From Mytilus galloprovincialis (Eukaryota > Mollusca > Bivalvia > Mytilida > Mytilidae), in the NCBI RefSeq assembly GCF_965363235.1, contig NC_134839.1:61657560-61721559 (forward strand): DNA of 64,000 nucleotides, in the 5' to 3' direction. A program made the translations under genes and the position numbers. The notes under the pieces are model-generated. The model saw nothing but the letters and a program-made list of their open reading frames with translations, did not search any database and had not been told where the DNA came from. Shown piece by piece: positions 49,801-62,063 of this stretch; within the stretch, counting starts at the first letter, position 1; every line of letters begins with the position of its first letter.

Positions 49801-50299
49801 TAAATTATCTTATGTTAAAACTTTCCTCATTTCTGTGTTATGTAAAAATAAAAAGAATGCACAATTATGGATGGGAATGGTATGAAAATCAAAATTTACT
49901 TATTACTTTATATACTACCATAAGTCCCGTTATCACTAATGGACTGGACTTCTGATACTACATGTATATATAATATTTTAATCAATCAAAGTTGAAATTT
50001 GTTTCTGAATAAAAAAAAAAGAGGAAAATATGATAATTTAATTCATCATCATCAAAGTATTGGTGTTTGCCAGTGGCAAGTATTTCATACACGTGTATCT
50101 TTAACCATCGGTCTATTTATGTGCTCTTTATAATAAGATCCGTGAAACAACGACGAAAGACATTAAAATATATACTAACTACTTTATACAAAAGTACATG
50201 TAATGTTTAATAGATTGAAGTGGAAATTTAATTTAATTGAAAATTTATCGTACATAGTCATATATGTAGCACCTAGCCAGAGATGTAATACATCTATCT

Positions 50300-51150
50300 A
50301 TGGTAGCACACAGAAACGTGTCCGATTCCTCAAAAACGTGTCAATGATTTGATAAACATGTCAAATTGCACTGGCGAAACCACTTCTGCGGGACGCCGGT
50401 CGAGCAGTACCCTCATAGACATACATTTTGTAAAAAGACATTTATAGGCATCACCGGATAATATTAAAACAATAGAATTTACCCACTATTTATAAACGAT
50501 GATTTAAACTTTACAAAACTTATTAAATGCAATGTTAATGGGTTTTTTCTAAATACGCATGACATATTTGCCACTGGACATTAAGTAATCAATAGTTAAT
50601 TATGTGTTGTAAACTTAGCCTGCAGTTATGCTTGTTATGAATTACATTTGCTGAACAAACTAATGTTTATCAATGACATACAGTAAACGTGGTCAAGCAC
50701 CGGGAATAAAATACAATATAAAATGTACATGATGTATTAGTTTTCTAAATTGTGAAGTACCTCTGTCTGAACTTTATAATAATAATAATCATATTGATAA
50801 AGAAAATCATAAATTAAAGCGCTTCAAATAAAAATAACTTTTTATTGTGCATTTTACTCTGTGTCTGCAAGCAGAAGAAAGCGTGCACAGTGTAGCATAC
50901 CTTGGACATTTGTCTGTACGGATTACTAAACCTTTCCTCTAGATTTTTTTTGGGCACCTGCTTCGACTTTTTTTTTCTAATCATTTACAATCCAACCGAA
51001 CAATACGGGTTCTATCGTATCCCACACCATTAATATTGAATTGCGTTTTTACTTTACAGAGTATCATTTGGGGTATATGAGTTGAAATATTCTGGCGTTT
51101 TTAACCGGACACATTCTTAAATTATCGGACACGTTTTTGAGATTGTAACA
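50300..51150. repeat. Inverted-repeat-bounded segment
   Basis: 'aaacgtgtccgattcctcaa' and 'aaaaacgtgtc' near 50316-50342 face 'atcggacacgtttttgag' near 51124-51141. These may be ends of a roughly 850-bp element; the interior is AT-rich and uncoding. Borders are not clean. Confidence 0.4.
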
Positions 51151-51204
51151 ATACAAAAGAGGTTATTGTCTTAAGTCAGGAGTTTGGTATTCTGTAGTTG
51201 GTTT

Positions 51205-51395
51205 TCAAGTTTGAATGGTTTTACACTAGTCACTTTTGGAGCCCTTTACACCTTGCTGTTCGGTGAGAGCTCATGCCGGCACGGTGTTGAAGACCGTACT
51301 TTGACCTATAATGGTTTACTTCTACAAATTACGACTTATATGAACAGGAGACTTTTCTCATTGGCCATTATACCACATCTTCTTATATATTAATA
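51205..51395 (-). repeat. Family I repeat, reverse copy
   Basis: Reverse complement shows 'aagaagatgtggtataatgg', 'ttataggtcaaagtacgg', 'tcaacaccgtgcc', 'gaacagcaaggtgtaaaggg' and 'actagtgtaaaaccattcaa', in the family I order. Confidence 0.75.
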
Positions 51396-51455
51396 CCACT
51401 CTGAGCCACCCAACCCATCCACCCCAATTACTCGTTTGTGAGGGCTGCCTAGAGT

Positions 51456-51614
51456 CAGAGGTGGATTTAGGGGGGGCTGGAGACCCGCCCCCCCCCTTTT
51501 TGGAAAAAAAATTGGTTGCTTATATAGGGGAATCATTGAAGCGTAACTGGAGCCGGCCCCCTCTTAGGTCAGTCACTGGCCCCCAACTCATGTAAATTTC
51601 TGGATCCGCCACTG
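51456..51614. mobile_element. 159-bp hAT-like MITE
   Basis: Left CAGAGGTGGATTTAG, right CTGGATCCGCCACTG; AGAGT duplicated on both sides (51451-51455, 51615-51619). Interior has C and G runs. Same family as 12140-12363 and 54292-55569. Confidence 0.8.
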
Positions 51615-51882
51615 AGAGTGGTTACACCGGGCCAAAAATGCATCGGACTGAAACAACATACTGGTTGTGTACACTGACAATCAAATTAAAATTAAAATAA
51701 TGTATAAAATATTGTAAAAAATAATTTTTCATTTGAGTGCATTTACGTAACAATAACACAATGTAACCGTAGACATAAATATCATTGTTACACTCGTAAG
51801 TATTCTATGTAGTTCCTTAGTCAACCCTAGGTCTGCATTCCGGCGATATAGCCTAAACTTCATTGTAACAATAACTTTTTAT

Positions 51883-54165
51883 ACGACCGCAAAATTTGAA
51901 AAATTTTTCGTCGTATATTGATTGCTATCACCTTGGCGTTGTCGTCGTCGTCGTTGTCGGCGGCGTCGTCGTCCGGCGTCCGAATACTTTTAGTTTTCGC
52001 ACTCTAACTTTAGTAAAAGTGAATGGAAATCTATGAAATTTTAACACAAGGTTTATGACCACAAAAGGAAGGTTGGTATTGATTTTGGGAGTTTTGGTCC
52101 CAACATTTTAGGAATTAGGGGCCAAAAAGGGCCCAAATAAGCATTTTCTTGGTTTTCGCACTATAACTTTAGTTTAAGTTAATAGAAATCTATGAAATTT
52201 TGACACAAGGTTTATGACCACAAAAGAACGGTTGGGATTGATTTTGGGAGTTTAGGTTTCAACAGTTTAGGAATTAGGGGCCAAAAAAGGGCCCAAATAA
52301 GCATTATTCTTGGTTTTCGCACAATAACTTTAGTTTAAGTAAATAGAAATCAATGAAATTTAAACACAATGTTAATGACTACAAAAGGAAGGTTGGTATT
52401 GATTTTGGGAGTTTAGGTCCCAACAGTTTAGGAATTAGGGGCCAAAAAGGGACCCAAATAAGCATTTTTCTTGGTTTTCGCACCATAACGTTAGTATAAG
52501 TAAATAGAAATCTATGAAATTTAAACACAAGGTTTATGACCATAAAAGGAAGGTTGGTATTGATTTTGGGAGTTTTGGTCCCAACAGAATAAGGGGCCCA
52601 AAGGGTCCAAAATTAAACTTTGTTTGATTTCATCAAAATTGAATAATTGGGGTTCTTTGATATGCCGAATCTAACTGTCATGACTGTGCATGTAGATTCT
52701 TAACTTTTGGTCCCGTTTTCAAATTGGTCTACATTAAAGTCCAAAGGGTCCAAAATTAAACTTAGTTTGATTTTGACAAAAAATGAATCAGTTAGGTTCT
52801 TTGATATGCTGAATCTAAAAATGTACTTAGATTCTTGATTATTGGCCCAGTTTTCAAGTTGGTCCAAATCGGGGTCCAAAATTAAACTTTGTTTGATTTC
52901 ATCAAAAATTGAATAAATGGGGTTCTTTGATATACCAAATCTAACTGTGTATGTAGATTCTTCATTTTTGGTCCTGTTTTCAAATTGGTCTACACTAAAG
53001 TCCAAAGGGTCCAAAATTAAACTTAGTCTGATTTCAACAAAAATTGAAATCTTGGGGTTCTTTGATATGCTGAATCCAAAAATGTACTTAATTTTTTTTA
53101 TTATGGGCCCAGTTTTCAAGTTGGTCCAAATCAGGATCTAAAATTATTATATTAAGTATTGTGCAATAGCAAGTCTTTTCAATTGCACAGTATTGCGCAA
53201 TGGCAAGAAATATCTAATTGCACAATATTGTGAAATAGCTAATTTTTTTTTTAATTAGAGTTATCTTTCTTTGTCCAGAATAGTAAGCAAGAAATATCTA
53301 ATTGCAAAATATTGTGCAATAGCAAGATTTTTTTTTAATTGGAGTTATCTTTCTTTGTCCAGAATCAACTTAAATCTTTGTTATATACAATATACAATGT
53401 ATATTCACTTTTTACTACCAACTGATAAATTATAATAAATAACATTCAGTGATAACAAGCAGTTTTTTTTACATCTTAACATTTTATGATGTATTTAAAT
53501 GAGTAGTTATTGTTGCAAACTCCATTAGAAATTTTAATTGAGATTAGTTTTGGAATAAGGGAAAGGGGGATGTGATTGAAAAAATTGGGTTCAATTTTTC
53601 TCATTTGAAATTTCATAAATAAAAAAGAAAATTTCTTCAAACATTTTTATGCCCCACCTACGATAGTAGAGGGGCATTATGTTTTCTGGTCTGTGCGTCC
53701 GTCCGTCCGTCTGTCCGTTCGTTCGTCCGTCCGTCTGTCCCGCTTCAGGTTAAAGTTTTTGGTCAAGGTAGTTTTTGATGAAGTTTAAGTCCAATCGACT
53801 TCAAACTTAGTACACATGTCCCCTATGATATGATCTTTCTAATTTTAATGCCAAATTAGAGTTTTTACCCCAATTTCACGGTCCACTGAACATGGAAAAT
53901 GATAGTGCGAGTGGGGCATTCGTGTACTGAGGACACATTCTTGTTTTGAGAGGATTAATATTCAACAGCATAGTGAATTGCTCTAAGAGAAAACAAAAAT
54001 TTTAAGTTCATTAGAACACATTCATTCTGTGTCAGAAACCTATGCTGTGTCAACTATTTAATCACAATCCAAATTTAGAGCTGAATCCAGCTTGAATGTT
54101 GTGTCCATACTTGCCCCAACCGTTCAGGGTTCAACCTGCGGTCGTATAAAGCTACGCCCTGCGGA
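51883..54165 (+). repeat. Long internally repeated mussel-type element
   Basis: Opens TATACGACCGCAAAATTTG and closes near GCGGTCGTATAAAGC and 'gagcatctggttt'; TATACGACCGCA and its mirror are near the ends. Inside are four units of about 160 bp starting 'ttttcgcactataactttag' (51994, 52151, 52311, 52473), then four blocks with 'gtccaaaattaaactt' (about 52605-53030), then two copies of 'ttatctttctttgtccagaat'. A second element is nested at 53648-53948. The long - strand frame at 52700-53119 is a repeat artefact. I recall this element as very abundant in mussels; its class is not clear. Confidence 0.75.
53648..53948 (+). mobile_element. Nested short element with CCGT-rich block
   Basis: Opens 'tatgccccacctacgatagt', has a run of CCGTCCGT/CTGTCCGT words, and ends 'gagtggggcattcgtgtact' then 'gaggacacattcttgttt'. 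GCCCCAC near the left is mirrored by GTGGGGC near the right. It interrupts the element at 51883-54165. Confidence 0.65.
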
Positions 54166-54291
54166 GCATCTGGTTTACGACTGTTACATTTCAATGTAAC
54201 CATAGCCAGTACCAAAATAAAATAGAAATTCAAATATTTCACAGACATCTTTATTTACAATATAAAAATAGGAAGACTGTTGAATGATTTT

Positions 54292-55569
54292 CAGTGGCGG
54301 ATTCAGAGGGGGGCATTTTTTGTAAAATGATTAATCAGACTAGACTTCGTGAACTTTGCCATTTCCCGAGTATTTAATTTTTATACGACAATTCTTTACT
54401 TTTTTCGCTGGCCGGTATTTACTGATTGTCAAAGTCATGTGATTTGCTATGGTGGAGTTGACCAGTGCGTTGAAAAAACGGCACTCGGTCATTTTGAAAT
54501 TCAAATTACAGTAATACACATTGCTTAGGCTGAGGTTGTCATGACAATCAGGAAACCTTCAAAGCGACACAGGATTGAACAAGAACGTATTGACTTCTAT
54601 TTCATTATTCCACTAAACAGAAAGTAATGGTAAATACTCTATAGACTATTACACTCTCATGAAAAAAAAGTTCCACAACATTATTTACCTACGAAAACAT
54701 GTTTAACAAATTGAATAATGATCCCCAGTCAGTATAAGCTCTAGAAAGATTTCAAGTCTCAGGTACGAACCATTTGATTTGAGGAGGCAGTCTGAGATAT
54801 TTGAGAGAGAAAAAAAATGACTGATTCTTGCCTGAAACAAAAATTTTGGCCGTATCTGGATTGAAAACAATAGTCTTGTCCACTTTTTTGCTATTAAAAG
54901 CTAAAATTTCCAACAAAAATATTTAGCATGAAATGAACATGATGAATAAAAACGGGTGTATTTTTTTGTGGCCGGGGTTTGCATGTCTGACTGGAATGTC
55001 TGTTTTGCCGGACTTATATATATTGAATACTTTTTTCAAGACCAGACTGCATGCAACCTGCCTACTAGGTGTGACTTTTATGTCTCCATTTGTTGACCGT
55101 CATTCATAACTTCGTTGTCATTTCAGACACGTTCGTAGTCTTTGTTGGATTTGGAACCCCTCACTTCGGTTCCCTAAGTTATGTTGGGTGAAACATTTTG
55201 ATAAAAACTGCTTGTTTGTCTTTTTTAACTCGTGTCGGTCGTATTGTAAATTTCATCTAATTTCCATGTCTATTTTTTACTGACAAGTCCTACATCAAAT
55301 ATATCAGTACATAGCTTTGGATCAATACTATCATTTTATGATAGACAATTAATAGGGAGAATACAGCATAAAAAATGTCCAACCCTTACACTTTACAGCA
55401 ACTATAAAATATGCATGCCCCCAAGCCAGAAACCGTTTAAATAGTGCATATAACACTTATTTTATGTTTTTTTTAGCCCAAAAAAGGTCCCAAAACATTT
55501 CCGACTCGCTCCGCTCGGCAAAATTTAATATCTTCGCCCCCCCTTTCAAAAATCCGGGATCCGCCCCTG
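54292..55569. mobile_element. 1.28-kb hAT-like element, non-autonomous
   Basis: CAGTGGCGGATTCAG at the left and GGATCCGCCCCTG at the right; ATTTT duplicated at 54287-54291 and 55570-55574. No transposase frame in 1.28 kb. The 5-bp duplication matches what repeat libraries call hAT5; the superfamily name is an inference from the CAG-GGCGGAT ends. Confidence 0.8.
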
Positions 55570-55869
55570 ATTTTTACCACATCAAATGCACAATGAGCAA
55601 ACCCATATATCGCATTGCCCAGATCGCATAGTATGCTAAAAAAATATTAAAAAAAAACAGAAGTAACGGAAATGTTGTTGTTAAATCATTTCAAACGAGA
55701 TCACTCCCCTATATATAAAAATATACATATATGCAGCAACAACTGAACAGCAACAAACACAGCAGTCAATGTGGCGAGATGAAATAATTTTCTAGGCACC
55801 TAGGATTTATATATATTAAAATGTTTCCCAAATTAAATGAAGCATTGGGCCCTATAAAAAAAATCCTGT

Positions 55870-56000
55870 CAAAATAGGAAACACATTTTTAAAAGGGGGT
55901 TCCAAATCTGGAGATAGGGTTTCCAAGTAGATTTCCCTTTTCAAATTTATGCATTTATCGTAAAAAAGGGGTCCAACCTTCGGACCCCCTTCTTACGCCG
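55870..56000. repeat. Truncated hAT-like fragment
   Basis: 'aaaagggggttccaaatctg', 'gatagggtttccaag' and 'aaaaggggtccaaccttcgg' resemble the interior of the copy at 12140-12363; ends missing. Confidence 0.5.
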
Positions 56001-56195
56001 AGGGGTGTACCGCACCTCCCTTTATCCAATCATATGTTTAGAAAGTCAGGCTGATCATTTCACAAATATCAATTTGACAAATATTAATACTATAATCTAT
56101 TTAATAAGGTTTGGCAAAGAAGTAATAATAATATGCATATCCAAAACAACCCGCGATTTTATACCTATTTTGACATTTACAGAAAGTTCTGTAAC

Positions 56196-56600
56196 CAGAG
56201 GCGGATCCACCCATTGTTTTAAAAGAGGGTTCCAAACACAGGCACTTGTTTCTATCCATACGAAGGTCGACTATCCATAGTCGACCTTCGTATGGATAGA
56301 AACTAGTCCTATAACATATGACTTCGCATTCTTATTCAATTTTTAACGTTTTTATACTGATATTTCCAAATATTTTTTTTGGCACATTGATAGTAAAAAG
56401 AAAATATCAGAACAGCAAATAGAAATAGTAAATAATGCCCCCGAGGTCATATGTTATAGGACTATATAGGATAGAAACAAGTGCCTGTGGTTCCAAACAC
56501 TCTGGATAAAAGGAAAAAGGGGGTTCCAACTCAGTCCCCTAAAGATTTCATAATTATAGCGAAAAAATGGGGGAAATAAAATATTTTAAGTAGTATTATA
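56196..56600. mobile_element. hAT-like element interrupted by a palindromic MITE
   Basis: Left end CAGAGGCGGATCCAC, then 'aaagagggttccaaacac'. The text breaks at 56240 for a 247-bp insertion and resumes 'gttccaaacactctggataa'. The right end cannot be placed. Confidence 0.6.
56240..56486. mobile_element. 247-bp MITE with nested 56-bp palindrome
   Basis: Ends AGGCACTTGTTTCTATCC and GGATAGAAACAAGTGCCT are exact 18-bp mirrors. GTTCCAAACAC occurs at 56229-56239 and 56490-56500, an 11-bp direct repeat with three extra bases on the right side. Inside, 56248-56303 is a palindrome with 27-bp arms around CC, and 'tcctataacatatgac' is mirrored by 'gtcatatgttatagga'. Confidence 0.8.
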
Positions 56601-56789
56601 TAGAATAATGCATTGAACGTCCAAAATAATTTGGTGTTCCCACCCCAGGAACCCCAGGGGTCCCACTGTGTAACGCGTATTCTGCTTTTTTAACTAACGT
56701 AATATGTTTTGAATTAGCTATATGCTACACTTTTCTCAGTTTTAAAATATTCAATGTACTACTATACCTTAATCTACCTCCCATTGTGG

Positions 56790-57167
56790 TATTCAATCCA
56801 GAAGAAGTTTGAACTGTTGAACTGTTGAAATGTCAGTGCGAGTGCAAAAATAACGTTTGTAAACAATGAATGACGTCATGTGTAAATCCAATCACATAAA
56901 CGTTTTACAATAGGCAATTGTATGTTCCATATTGACGCGCTTTTGTGATGACGATAATAACATCAACGGCAAAATTTGAGACAACAGTAGATCAGCCAGG
57001 AAGGATAGGATACAGAAATACAGCAGAGAAAATATCGGTTTACCAGCCACTTGCAGAAATTCTTAAAGTTACAGAAAGAGACGATTGTTACAACAAGTCA
57101 GAGATGGCGGATCCTTTTCGAATCATCTACGGATTGCTATTGTTCATGTATGTTTTACAAGTCAAAT
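56790..57167 (+). CDS. Possible captured promoter and first exon inside the transposon
   Basis: A less AT-rich stretch with a perfect cAMP-response-like TGACGTCA at 56871-56878, then an open frame from the ATG at 56948. An internal ATG at 57104 in good context gives MADPFRIIYGLLLFMYVLQV, a fair signal peptide. A GT (T|GTAGGC) at 57168 would end the exon in phase 1. No downstream exon found before the family II repeat begins at about 57230. Could be a host first exon carried by the element, part of its own gene, or chance; I cannot name a family. Confidence 0.3.
56871..56878. promoter_or_regulatory. TGACGTCA (CRE-type octamer)
   Basis: A perfect palindromic CRE octamer about 70 bp before an ATG. 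In bilaterians this binds CREB/ATF factors; an octamer can occur by chance, so function is unproven. Confidence 0.4.
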
Positions 57168-57229
57168 GTAGGCTATGTCTTCTTCCATCACAAGTTCATT
57201 CGATTTACATATATACATATATATATTTG

Positions 57230-57870
57230 TTTATAAAAAAAGGTGCCGTATTATTGCCAACGACACAACAACAACAGCAACAACATATATTTTATTTGCC
57301 AATCATGGCACCCAAAATGAGTGGAATAATCACAACTCTCCACAACAGATCAGATGACCAGAAATTAACAAATATAGGTCACCATACGGCCATCAATAAT
57401 GAGCAAAGCCATATCGCATAGTCAGCTAAAAAAAGACAACAAAATGACAAATGTCAACGAATTCAAACAAGAAAACTAACGTTCTTATTCATGTACAAAA
57501 ATGAACGAATAATGAATATATATGTAACACACCAACAAACAACAACCACTGAATTACATGCTCCTGACTTCGGACAGGAACATATATATACAGAATGTGG
57601 TGAGGTTAAACATGCTAGGGTCTTCCCCCTAAACCTGGAACAGAGTTGTAACAGTACTACATAACAAAAAACTATAAAATTCAGTTGAAAAAGGCTTATT
57701 TAACTTTAAATAACAGCTGAATGCAAATAGAAATACATCTCAGTAACAAAAACATAATGGACGTTACCGTTACTCAACAAAAAAAGTCACTAAATACAGA
57801 TCTGAGAGTACTTGCAGTTACTGACAGCTAGTTCAAAGCCACTAACAACTAATAACAAAAATCATGCATC
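57230..57870 (+). repeat. Interspersed repeat, family II, long copy
   Basis: 'ttattgccaacgacacaaca', 'aaatataggtcaccatacgg', 'ctcctgacttcggacaggaa', 'gtggtgaggttaaacatgct', 'tgagagtacttgcagttact' and 'gacagctagttcaaagcc' follow in order. The longest copy in the window. Confidence 0.75.
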
Positions 57871-57874
57871 TAAC

Positions 57875-59940
57875 TTCAAAGACTTAGTTCATAGTTTTTT
57901 TTATACTTCTGTTGATTATATTTAATCTTAGTTTTTTCCTTCTGTTAAAAAGAGATTAAATAACAGACGCAATGTTCAACAAATTTGTTTAAAGATGGCA
58001 AATTTGTGTTACATTCGTTTAATTTATAATAATACACACAAACTAAAGAGACAGAAAGACAAAGTTTGTCTCCAACGACAAGCAAGAATAAACCAAGAAA
58101 CAGAAAACAGACAATTTTTCAATGTCCTATTTGGTTGGCTTTCATATTATTCCCATTGTTGTTATAAAGTGGACAGAAGCAATGAAGAATCGATAATAGT
58201 GTGGTGCTTGAATATGAAGAAAAGAGAATAACAGGCAAAATTAATGATAAAAAGTGAAAAATGATATAGAATATTACAGAATACAGAAATGAAGAAACCA
58301 CTTCCAGACCAGACCCTTTTATAAGTTGCACATTTTTTTTAATTTTTTTTTTTGCCTTTTAAATCTTTCTTTGGACACCATATTGGTCCGACACCCCAAT
58401 AGCATGACGCCCTATTAGTCCGACGACCCATTGGACCGACACACGAATACTAGTAATCCGACACATAATTATTGAGCAATACTTTGTATGAATAATATTT
58501 ATATTTTAAGAGGATAATCCCCATAGTTTAAAATGATCCTACTGAGATTCCTCAAAATAATAACATATTAGAGTACATGTATTAAAAATTTGCTTTATGT
58601 CCAGTGGCAAATATTACATGTTCAAATCAATTGTTAAATAAGTTCAATAGGTAAGTCCTGTAAAAGATGTCATCTGGGGTGAAAGAAGGTCAATGAAACT
58701 TGGACTGCCACTGGACAACGAAAGCATATTGAAGGTGGACAGGAATTTGCCCTGCTGCATATTCAGACAAAAGGCCACCGACGGCCTCTCAAAGAGTTGT
58801 TGCAATAGTTATTAACCTGCAGAGATCATGACACTCTCTTTCTATACATGCTATATGAGGCATCCGATTAAAGGTGACCAATCTTACATTTGTTGAAAAT
58901 TAAACATCCCGCACAATTTTACTACCAATGGTTTTACTGTTTTTACTGTATCACATAAACATTATCCGTTGTGATGACTGACTTGCACTTCTGGTGACAT
59001 TTTCTTAGTGAGAATGTGTTCACATATGGAACATATCTTGTCCTTATGTCCCACGTAAGTGTCATCAATAACTCCTGAACCACTTTACAGAATTTTGTAA
59101 ATCATCGATACAAACTTTATCTCATGATGTATTTTTTCAAAGGACAATTTACAAAGTGTTACGTCCATAATTAATACCATAACATGCATGTTGGGAAAAA
59201 CAACTTTTTATAAATGCATGCACAGTATTTGATGCAGTATGATCTATTGTTATAGGTATCTAAAAATGGATCCCACCAGAACACAAAGACTAAGTCTATG
59301 AGGAAAATAAAGTTTTAGATCAACGACTAAAAATTGTCATGAACAGATAAAATATGAGATAGAGATAGAACTGGTATGAAAGGTGACAGTAGAACATTGA
59401 AATAATTTGAAAGGTAGGTATATATATAGTTTTACACTCAATTATGATTTTTTTAAAGTGAGTATATGCAGTTATTCCTATTATTTTATTTCAATATCAT
59501 GAAATGTTGTAGTGTGTTCATATGACAACAAACCAACAACGAGCAAGTTCAAAAAAATAAAGAGTAGAAATACAATTCTTCAACAATTGAAATATATCAT
59601 TAAAGTTAACAAAGAAGTCTACGGGAAGTACATATCCGTACACACAACTTCTCATTTAACTGTTTCACAGATTGCATTGATATTGTGCTCGAATAATCAG
59701 ATTATATTAATACATATGTGTTTTGTTGCCGATCCAAAGATGTCAGAGTGTTACAGCAGGACATAGTTGAACTTAGGAACCTAAAGGAAATATAAACAAA
59801 GATCTCCTTCTCTGTAACCGAATAACAGATTTAAAAGATAGTAATTTATTATAATGAGAATTTCCACTGGTACTTATAATGAAAAAATTCACAAAAAGAA
59901 TACTTTTGTTTAATTTTTAAACTATTGCATATGTATAAAA
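57875..59940. other. CACTA-like element interior, right-middle
   Basis: Holds short 'ttggtccgacacc'-type words (58378-58455) and a segment 58590-58810 with 'tccagtggcaaatatt' and its mirror 'actgccactggacaacg'. The latter reads like a mussel repeat. Frames at 57995-58231 and 59512-59766 have no family motif. Confidence 0.4.
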
Positions 59941-59944
59941 TGAT

Positions 59945-60130
59945 AAAAAGTTGTAGGATTGTCACTAAGACAACTATCCACCAAATTTGAGACGATGTGA
60001 ATGTGAACAATAATATACAACTCTGCAGACTTCAACAATGAGAAAACCCATACCGTATTGTCGGCTACAAAAGACCATGACATAAACAATATATGAAACA
60101 ATTTAATTCAGAAAAATTAACGACCTAATT
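59945..60130 (+). repeat. Family II fragment
   Basis: 'ttgtaggattgtcactaaga', 'caactatccaccaaatttga' and 'gagaaaacccataccgtatt' match family II order. Confidence 0.55.
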
Positions 60131-62060
60131 TATAACAAAACAAATTAAAAATGTTTAAAAGTGCAGCCCGTATTGAAAACATGGATATTTGCCATGAACC
60201 CAGACTTGGGACGCTAAAATTCTTCTCCAAATCGTATAAGATCAGGCCCTGAAGTCATACAAAATTTTCTCAGTGCCCGGAGAAAAAAAATCGTGGTCAA
60301 AAATTGAAATCCAGCATTTTGATTGGTTGATTTGTTGATTTTGGAGTTTGCGTAAACAACTGACTCGAAAGTTTAATGACTTCAAGGCCAGTTTTCAAGT
60401 AGGTAAATCAAACATTGTTCCATTTTTTTTCTTTCATTTTTCTCCCTGTATAATATAAACCTTGTATAATTAACGTTATACCACCTTTAGCAATGCATGT
60501 ACACTGATTCACATAATGTCATGGTTGACCTATGTTTAATCTTATTATTGGACTAAAACAAAATGATAAATGTTATAATCCACTTTTTCCTTTCCAGAAA
60601 CAAGTTGGCAAAGATATATATCACATGCATAGGAAGAGCAATGGAAAATAACATTGAAGCAGAATTATGAAACAGTTATTAAAAAAAAACATTAATTGAG
60701 AGAAAGAAAAACACATTTTTTTACTTTTTAATGCTGTTCATTCTTAAGATTACTGTTTATTGTATTTCGATGGAAGTTATTGCAGTTGATAAGAAGATAG
60801 AACAAAAATTTGAGTTCTTCAACTTGTTTTATTCAGTCAATAAAAATTAATTTTGAAAAGCAAACCATATATGTTCAAAAATCAAAAAGGTTAATTATGT
60901 ACCAAATGACCTCCGTCAGACATTAATCAGTCTGTTGGAAATCTTTCTTTAAATTTTTATGCTTATTTTACAAAATGTACCTTTGTTTGTATGTCTGTAA
61001 GATTCAAATCAATCAGAGATTTCTGAGGAACTACAAACCAAGAGTTTCTGAAAGTCATCAGTCCTCATGTGAACATGCTATACTGAGTAATGTAGTTCTC
61101 ACCCTTTCAACTCCCCGTTAAAACGGGATGCCTAAATATTGTAGCACTAAATTTCATATATTCTTTTCGTAAAATACGCTCTGCAGTTTTATAGGAAAGA
61201 GTACAAGAGTTATGCATACATGTATTTAAGTTACTATTCACAATACACTCATTACAAGTGAATGAAATTGCAGCATGATTAATGTATACAAAAAAAAAAG
61301 AAATCTGTCAATAAATGTATTTAACCATTAAAAATCTTACATTGAGCATATGATTGGAAATTTATTTATGAGAAGTTAGACTAAAAAAAGTGGTCGTATT
61401 CTGAATATTCGCTCAGCTCACAGTAAAAGGAGAAAAACATACACTGTTCAGTCTGAAGGTACCTGTTCATGTAGGGGGACATGTCTTATAGCAGATTCTC
61501 TCCTTGTGGTGAACTAGCATGTTAAAAAGGAGCTCAGTGCATTATTGGTCTAGTTCTGTACAAAATATGTTAATTACATTGTATTTATATCTGAGTATCA
61601 TGTCCTCTTCCTGCACTTAACTTGCCACTGGATCACATAACATCAATCCATCCACCCATCTTCTCAAAAGTAATATATCGAGTTCCAATGTTCAATATGT
61701 TCTGATATGACTCAAGCAAGATATAAATACATGTAATATGGTATTGTCAAATAGAAGTATTAATAAGTATTAAAAACATAAACCTTGTAGACCACACAAG
61801 ATGCAATTCTGACAATAAATATGACATAAAGCCAGAATATTTAAAAAAAAAGCTAAAGTAACTGTCGAAGAGCTGGATCTAAAGCTGAACCACTTCAGGA
61901 CAACAAAAATCAGAGAAATAAAAAAAAACATAACGAAAACATTAACATGTCACGATAAAGAAAATGAATGGAAATGGGGTAAGTGTCAAAGAGAACAATT
62001 AACCCACCCCAAATATACAAAACAACTAGGCATCACTATAAAGATACAGTCTGATTTAAA
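60131..62060. other. CACTA-like element interior, right
   Basis: AT-rich, no gene recognised. A family III start lies at about 61957-62030 ('aatggaaatggggtaagtgt'). Confidence 0.4.
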
Positions 62061-62063
62061 AAG

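Larger units (their letters stand above)
48171..50290. other. CACTA-like element interior, left
   Basis: Contains a two-copy tandem repeat (48579-48902) and a family III fragment (49709-49800). No gene recognised in 48180-48570, 48910-49700 or 49800-50290. Confidence 0.4.

Noticed and set aside
52700-53119. 139-residue repeated protein on the - strand
   Set aside because: The three protein repeats mirror the DNA repeat units of the interspersed element; no start context or domain.
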